This document shows, piece by piece, positions 61,537 to 64,000 of a DNA stretch of 64,000 nt. A model generated the notes under the pieces. That model was not told the origin of the DNA, did not search any database, and saw nothing but the letters and a program-made list of their open reading frames with translations. Position 1 is the first letter of the stretch; each line of letters begins with the position of its first letter. The position numbers and the translations under genes were made by a program. This stretch comes from Turritopsis dohrnii (lineage: Eukaryota; Cnidaria; Hydrozoa; Anthoathecata; Oceaniidae): the NCBI GenBank assembly GCA_027922465.2, contig BQMF02000499.1, forward strand, positions 62,001 to 126,000. Direction: 5' to 3'.

Positions 61537-62424
61537 CCCAGTTAACACACGACGTCAACACAACGTTGTTTTATGTTTGTTCTAACGTCGTCACCAAAAA
61601 CGACCATTAACCGACGTCACGAAAACGTCAGGGTTGGTCCTGAAAAAAAAAAAAAAAAAATTCAAAATGTTATAACGGTTGAAAGCTTATGTCGTGACTA
61701 GAGTGGTATAAACTGTAATTTTGTTTTTCCTTTTAAAATCATTTATTTACTTACAGTCAATTCTGACGTTCTTTCGACGTCAAAAGAAAAAAAAAAGAAC
61801 GTTGCATTTTATCTTCCTGCATTCTGTATGCAATTTAGTTCGTAAGGTAATCATCTTGAAAACCATGAAAAATGTGTCTACCATTATCTATTATTTTTTG
61901 GATCAAAGGATAGAAGAATGCCTGAATGAATTAATATAATCCAAGTTTAAGAAAGAAACGAAAAACGATGGTTTCTGAACTGTGCACTGCAAACAGTTTA
62001 AAGCGATGTTTTAAATAGCAAGCAACAGTTATATTACATTTTTTCTTTCATTTCGCCATTTCGTTCCTTTTCATCTTAACCTTCTCGAAATGAAGTAAGT
62101 GATTTTGATAATAGTCAAATGCATTAGCGAAAGAAAAGGCGCTGTAGTTTAGTGGTTATCACTCTCTGAATTCATGCGAGAGGTCAGGGTTTGATGGTGA
62201 CTTTTCATTTGTTATGATTGCCCTTCGTCGCTAATTTGACCATGCTACAACGTCAATGCAACGTTGTTTTTGGTCATTTGACCGTTGCACAACATCCGTA
62301 CAACATCATTTTTGGTTATTTTTAATCGTTGTTTGGACGTCAAAACCCGACGTTGTTTTGCTATTTCCATTATGTCAATCGACGATGGAATACGACGTCG
62401 AAACAACGTCTTTGTGCTTACTGG
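61537..62424. mobile_element. ACGTT/GACGTC-rich non-autonomous element
   Basis: The left end CCCCAGTTAACACACGACGT and right end ACGTCTTTGTGCTTACTGGG are imperfect inverted copies, and both flanks inside are packed with AACGTTG/GACGTC motifs. Internal poly-A at 61644-61660. No convincing TSD or ORF. Confidence 0.5.
62138..62201 (+). repeat. tRNA-like SINE head
   Basis: GGCGCTGTAGTTTAGTGGTT resembles a pol III box A region and GAGAGGTCAGGGTTTGATGG a degenerate box B. It does not fold as a canonical tRNA, so it is most likely the head of a second, old SINE family. Confidence 0.45.
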
Positions 62425-64000
62425 GTCTCTACTGCATAGAAACTTTGTTCAAGATGAATCTTCATCTAATTAGCCTTTTCCATCTAATATCATTGTTGTT
62501 TTAGGTGCATCAACACTTTCTCCCAGAACCGAATCATTGGTACATACACAGGGATAAAATGATGTAAATCCTTACTCTAGTCTTTCCATGTTTCCATCTC
62601 GGCGTGTCTGTGAAACACTGTCAATCTTCTATTTGTCCAATACATCTTTCAAGTCAGATACCTTCTTGAATGGTCGCCAGTCGAAGAAGGAAAGAGCGAT
62701 CACCACCAGTTGAACGCAAGATGTTGCTCAATTCCAATATAAACTCCATCCTACAGAAAAAAATAAACAAAAAGATAGATCTGATTGAAAATTTTAGAGA
62801 ACAGTAGGAAAGAATGGAATAAATATGGAAAACAATATATAGTAATTTATAATCTGTTTTTCGTTTGATATAACTTCATCACTGGCTCTTCTTCCAACCT
62901 TCTTGTGACGGTTTGACGAGGAAACAGGAATTCTGGATCGCTAACATGTTTATCTTGATCGTCATGACGTACAATTTTTAATTTACACCAGTCGATTGGT
63001 GTAAAAAGCAATGCCGTCAACCAAACGTCTGAACGTGTATGTTTCGAAGTGGCACTCCGTTTCATATTTGTTATGGGGACAAATAATTCAAAAATAAATT
63101 TTACTATTGTAGTGGCGCAAGTCGAAAAAAATTCATTTATCGTTAGGAAAGATTAGGAATGATTAAATTAGAATGGCCTCCAATTTCCATTCTGTAAAAG
63201 ATTATAATCCTTTTCTTGTGACAGAATTCGCAAAACTGAAAGGTTTTGCAACAATCCATGAACTGTTGAACAGTTTTTCTTTAAATTTTAAACGTTCGCA
63301 CTGTCCAATTGTTGGTGGAAAGGGTTTACACTGCATTATTCATTTGATTAGGTTGATCAATATTTCTAAATAAAAATAAGCAGTGTTTCTATTATGCAGT
63401 TACATGTATACAACTTGTAAGTCTGATTAATTAGATACATACTTTTAAAAGCTAAGAGTATGATATCAACAGAACCAGTGTCACCACCACCAATCAGAAT
63501 ATTATTAATGGGAGGTCACGAGATAATGAGAGTTTAAAAGTTGGATAGAAAATATATACATAAATTTATGTTCACTTCTAGTTGGTTGCCATGAATATGG
63601 ATGACAATGGGATATCTTTTTAACGGTACTAGATGATGTTTCACAACCGCTTTGCTGGAAATTCCAATAATCCGAGCATTGTTTGAATAGATTTATAGAG
63701 GTTGTAAGTCCACGTTCATGACAAACACTAAAGAATACTTTGTCGGAAAAGTACAGCAAAAGAAAGAGTTTCAAAATGTCCTATTTCGTAGCTAGTTGTC
63801 TGAGAAAAATTTTACAAGATCTAAATAAAAGAAATGATTTTCTCAATGGAACAATGTCGATGTTATAAAAAGTAAATTTTCTCAATTATCTAACAGTATA
63901 ATTTCAGACAAAGGAGCAACCTTTGATGTTTTATTGCATCGCAAATGAGAATATTTTATTGTACATTATCAATGTAAAATAAAATATTGATAACCCGGAG
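62425..64000. other. No assignable gene
   Basis: An unspliced minus-strand ORF at 63065-62847 (72 aa, SDVWLTALLFTPIDWCKLKI) and a plus ORF at 63173-63373 have no domain I recognise and no supporting splice context. An exon of a gene beyond the window edge cannot be excluded. Confidence 0.4.

Noticed and set aside
62138..62201. Functional tRNA gene
   Set aside because: Box B is degenerate and no acceptor stem pairs; a SINE head is more likely.
62847..63065. 72-aa minus-strand ORF as a gene
   Set aside because: No recognisable domain or splice context; left unassigned.

Overview
The window is nuclear DNA of an animal: AT-rich, with compact spliced genes carrying canonical GT..AG introns and a heavy load of transposons and MITEs. 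The gene set (proteasome Rpn8, PEN-2 of gamma-secretase, a DLK/LZK-type MAP3K, a GH20 hexosaminidase, an MFS carrier) is metazoan. The repeat types, together with the multicopy BEN-domain, DUF7869-like and FEN-like gene families, remind me most of cnidarians. A hydrozoan is my best guess, but it is inference and not demonstrated.

Layout. 0-2.6 kb: 3' half of PSMD7/Rpn8 (+). 3.5-7.2 kb: a nearly intact CR1-type non-LTR retrotransposon (+) with a signal-peptide-like N terminus, a degenerate 2A-like motif, a PHD-type zinc finger, an APE endonuclease and an RT. 7.3-13.9 kb: MITEs, a SINE remnant and the one-exon PEN-2 gene (-). 13.9-19.1 kb: nine-exon MAP3K12/13-like kinase (+), 618 aa by my splice model. 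21.1-27.4 kb: two-exon gene (+) for a 710-aa CH-CH-filamin-filamin-glutaredoxin-like protein. 27.9 kb: full-length tRNA-derived SINE with a 7-bp target duplication. 30.0-33.6 kb: six-exon GH20 beta-N-acetylglucosaminidase (-), 633 aa. 34-40 kb: several TIR elements and a 33-nt poly-C run. 40.2-41.6 kb: intronless MFS transporter (-) with a frameshifted C terminus. 43-47.3 kb: MITEs, an ACGTC-rich block and a 128-bp satellite with a 3-monomer (384-bp) higher-order repeat. 47.5-48.2 kb: LINE RT fragment.

48.4-60.3 kb is an accessory, decaying region. It holds a complete 1,790-bp cut-and-paste transposon with 6-bp TSD, long TIRs and an integrase-like transposase broken by one stop; a BEN-domain gene (-) with a stop and a frameshift; a DUF7869-like gene (+); and a FEN/XPG-like (PIN-fold) nuclease gene (+) whose coding sequence is interrupted by a SINE with a 6-bp TSD. 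A LINE 3' fragment carries a 32-bp minisatellite grown from its own coding sequence. A pogo-like MITE and a broken C2H2 zinc-finger ORF follow. 60.3-64 kb contains ACGTT-rich repeats and nothing I can assign.

The housekeeping genes are functionally unrelated neighbours; nothing suggests an operon. The most notable items are the 2A-like motif behind a signal peptide in the CR1 ORF, the filamin-glutaredoxin fusion, the FEN-like nuclease family next to a transposase-like DUF7869 gene, and the satellite with higher-order structure. All coordinates were derived by eye and splice junctions are good to about 1-2 nt.
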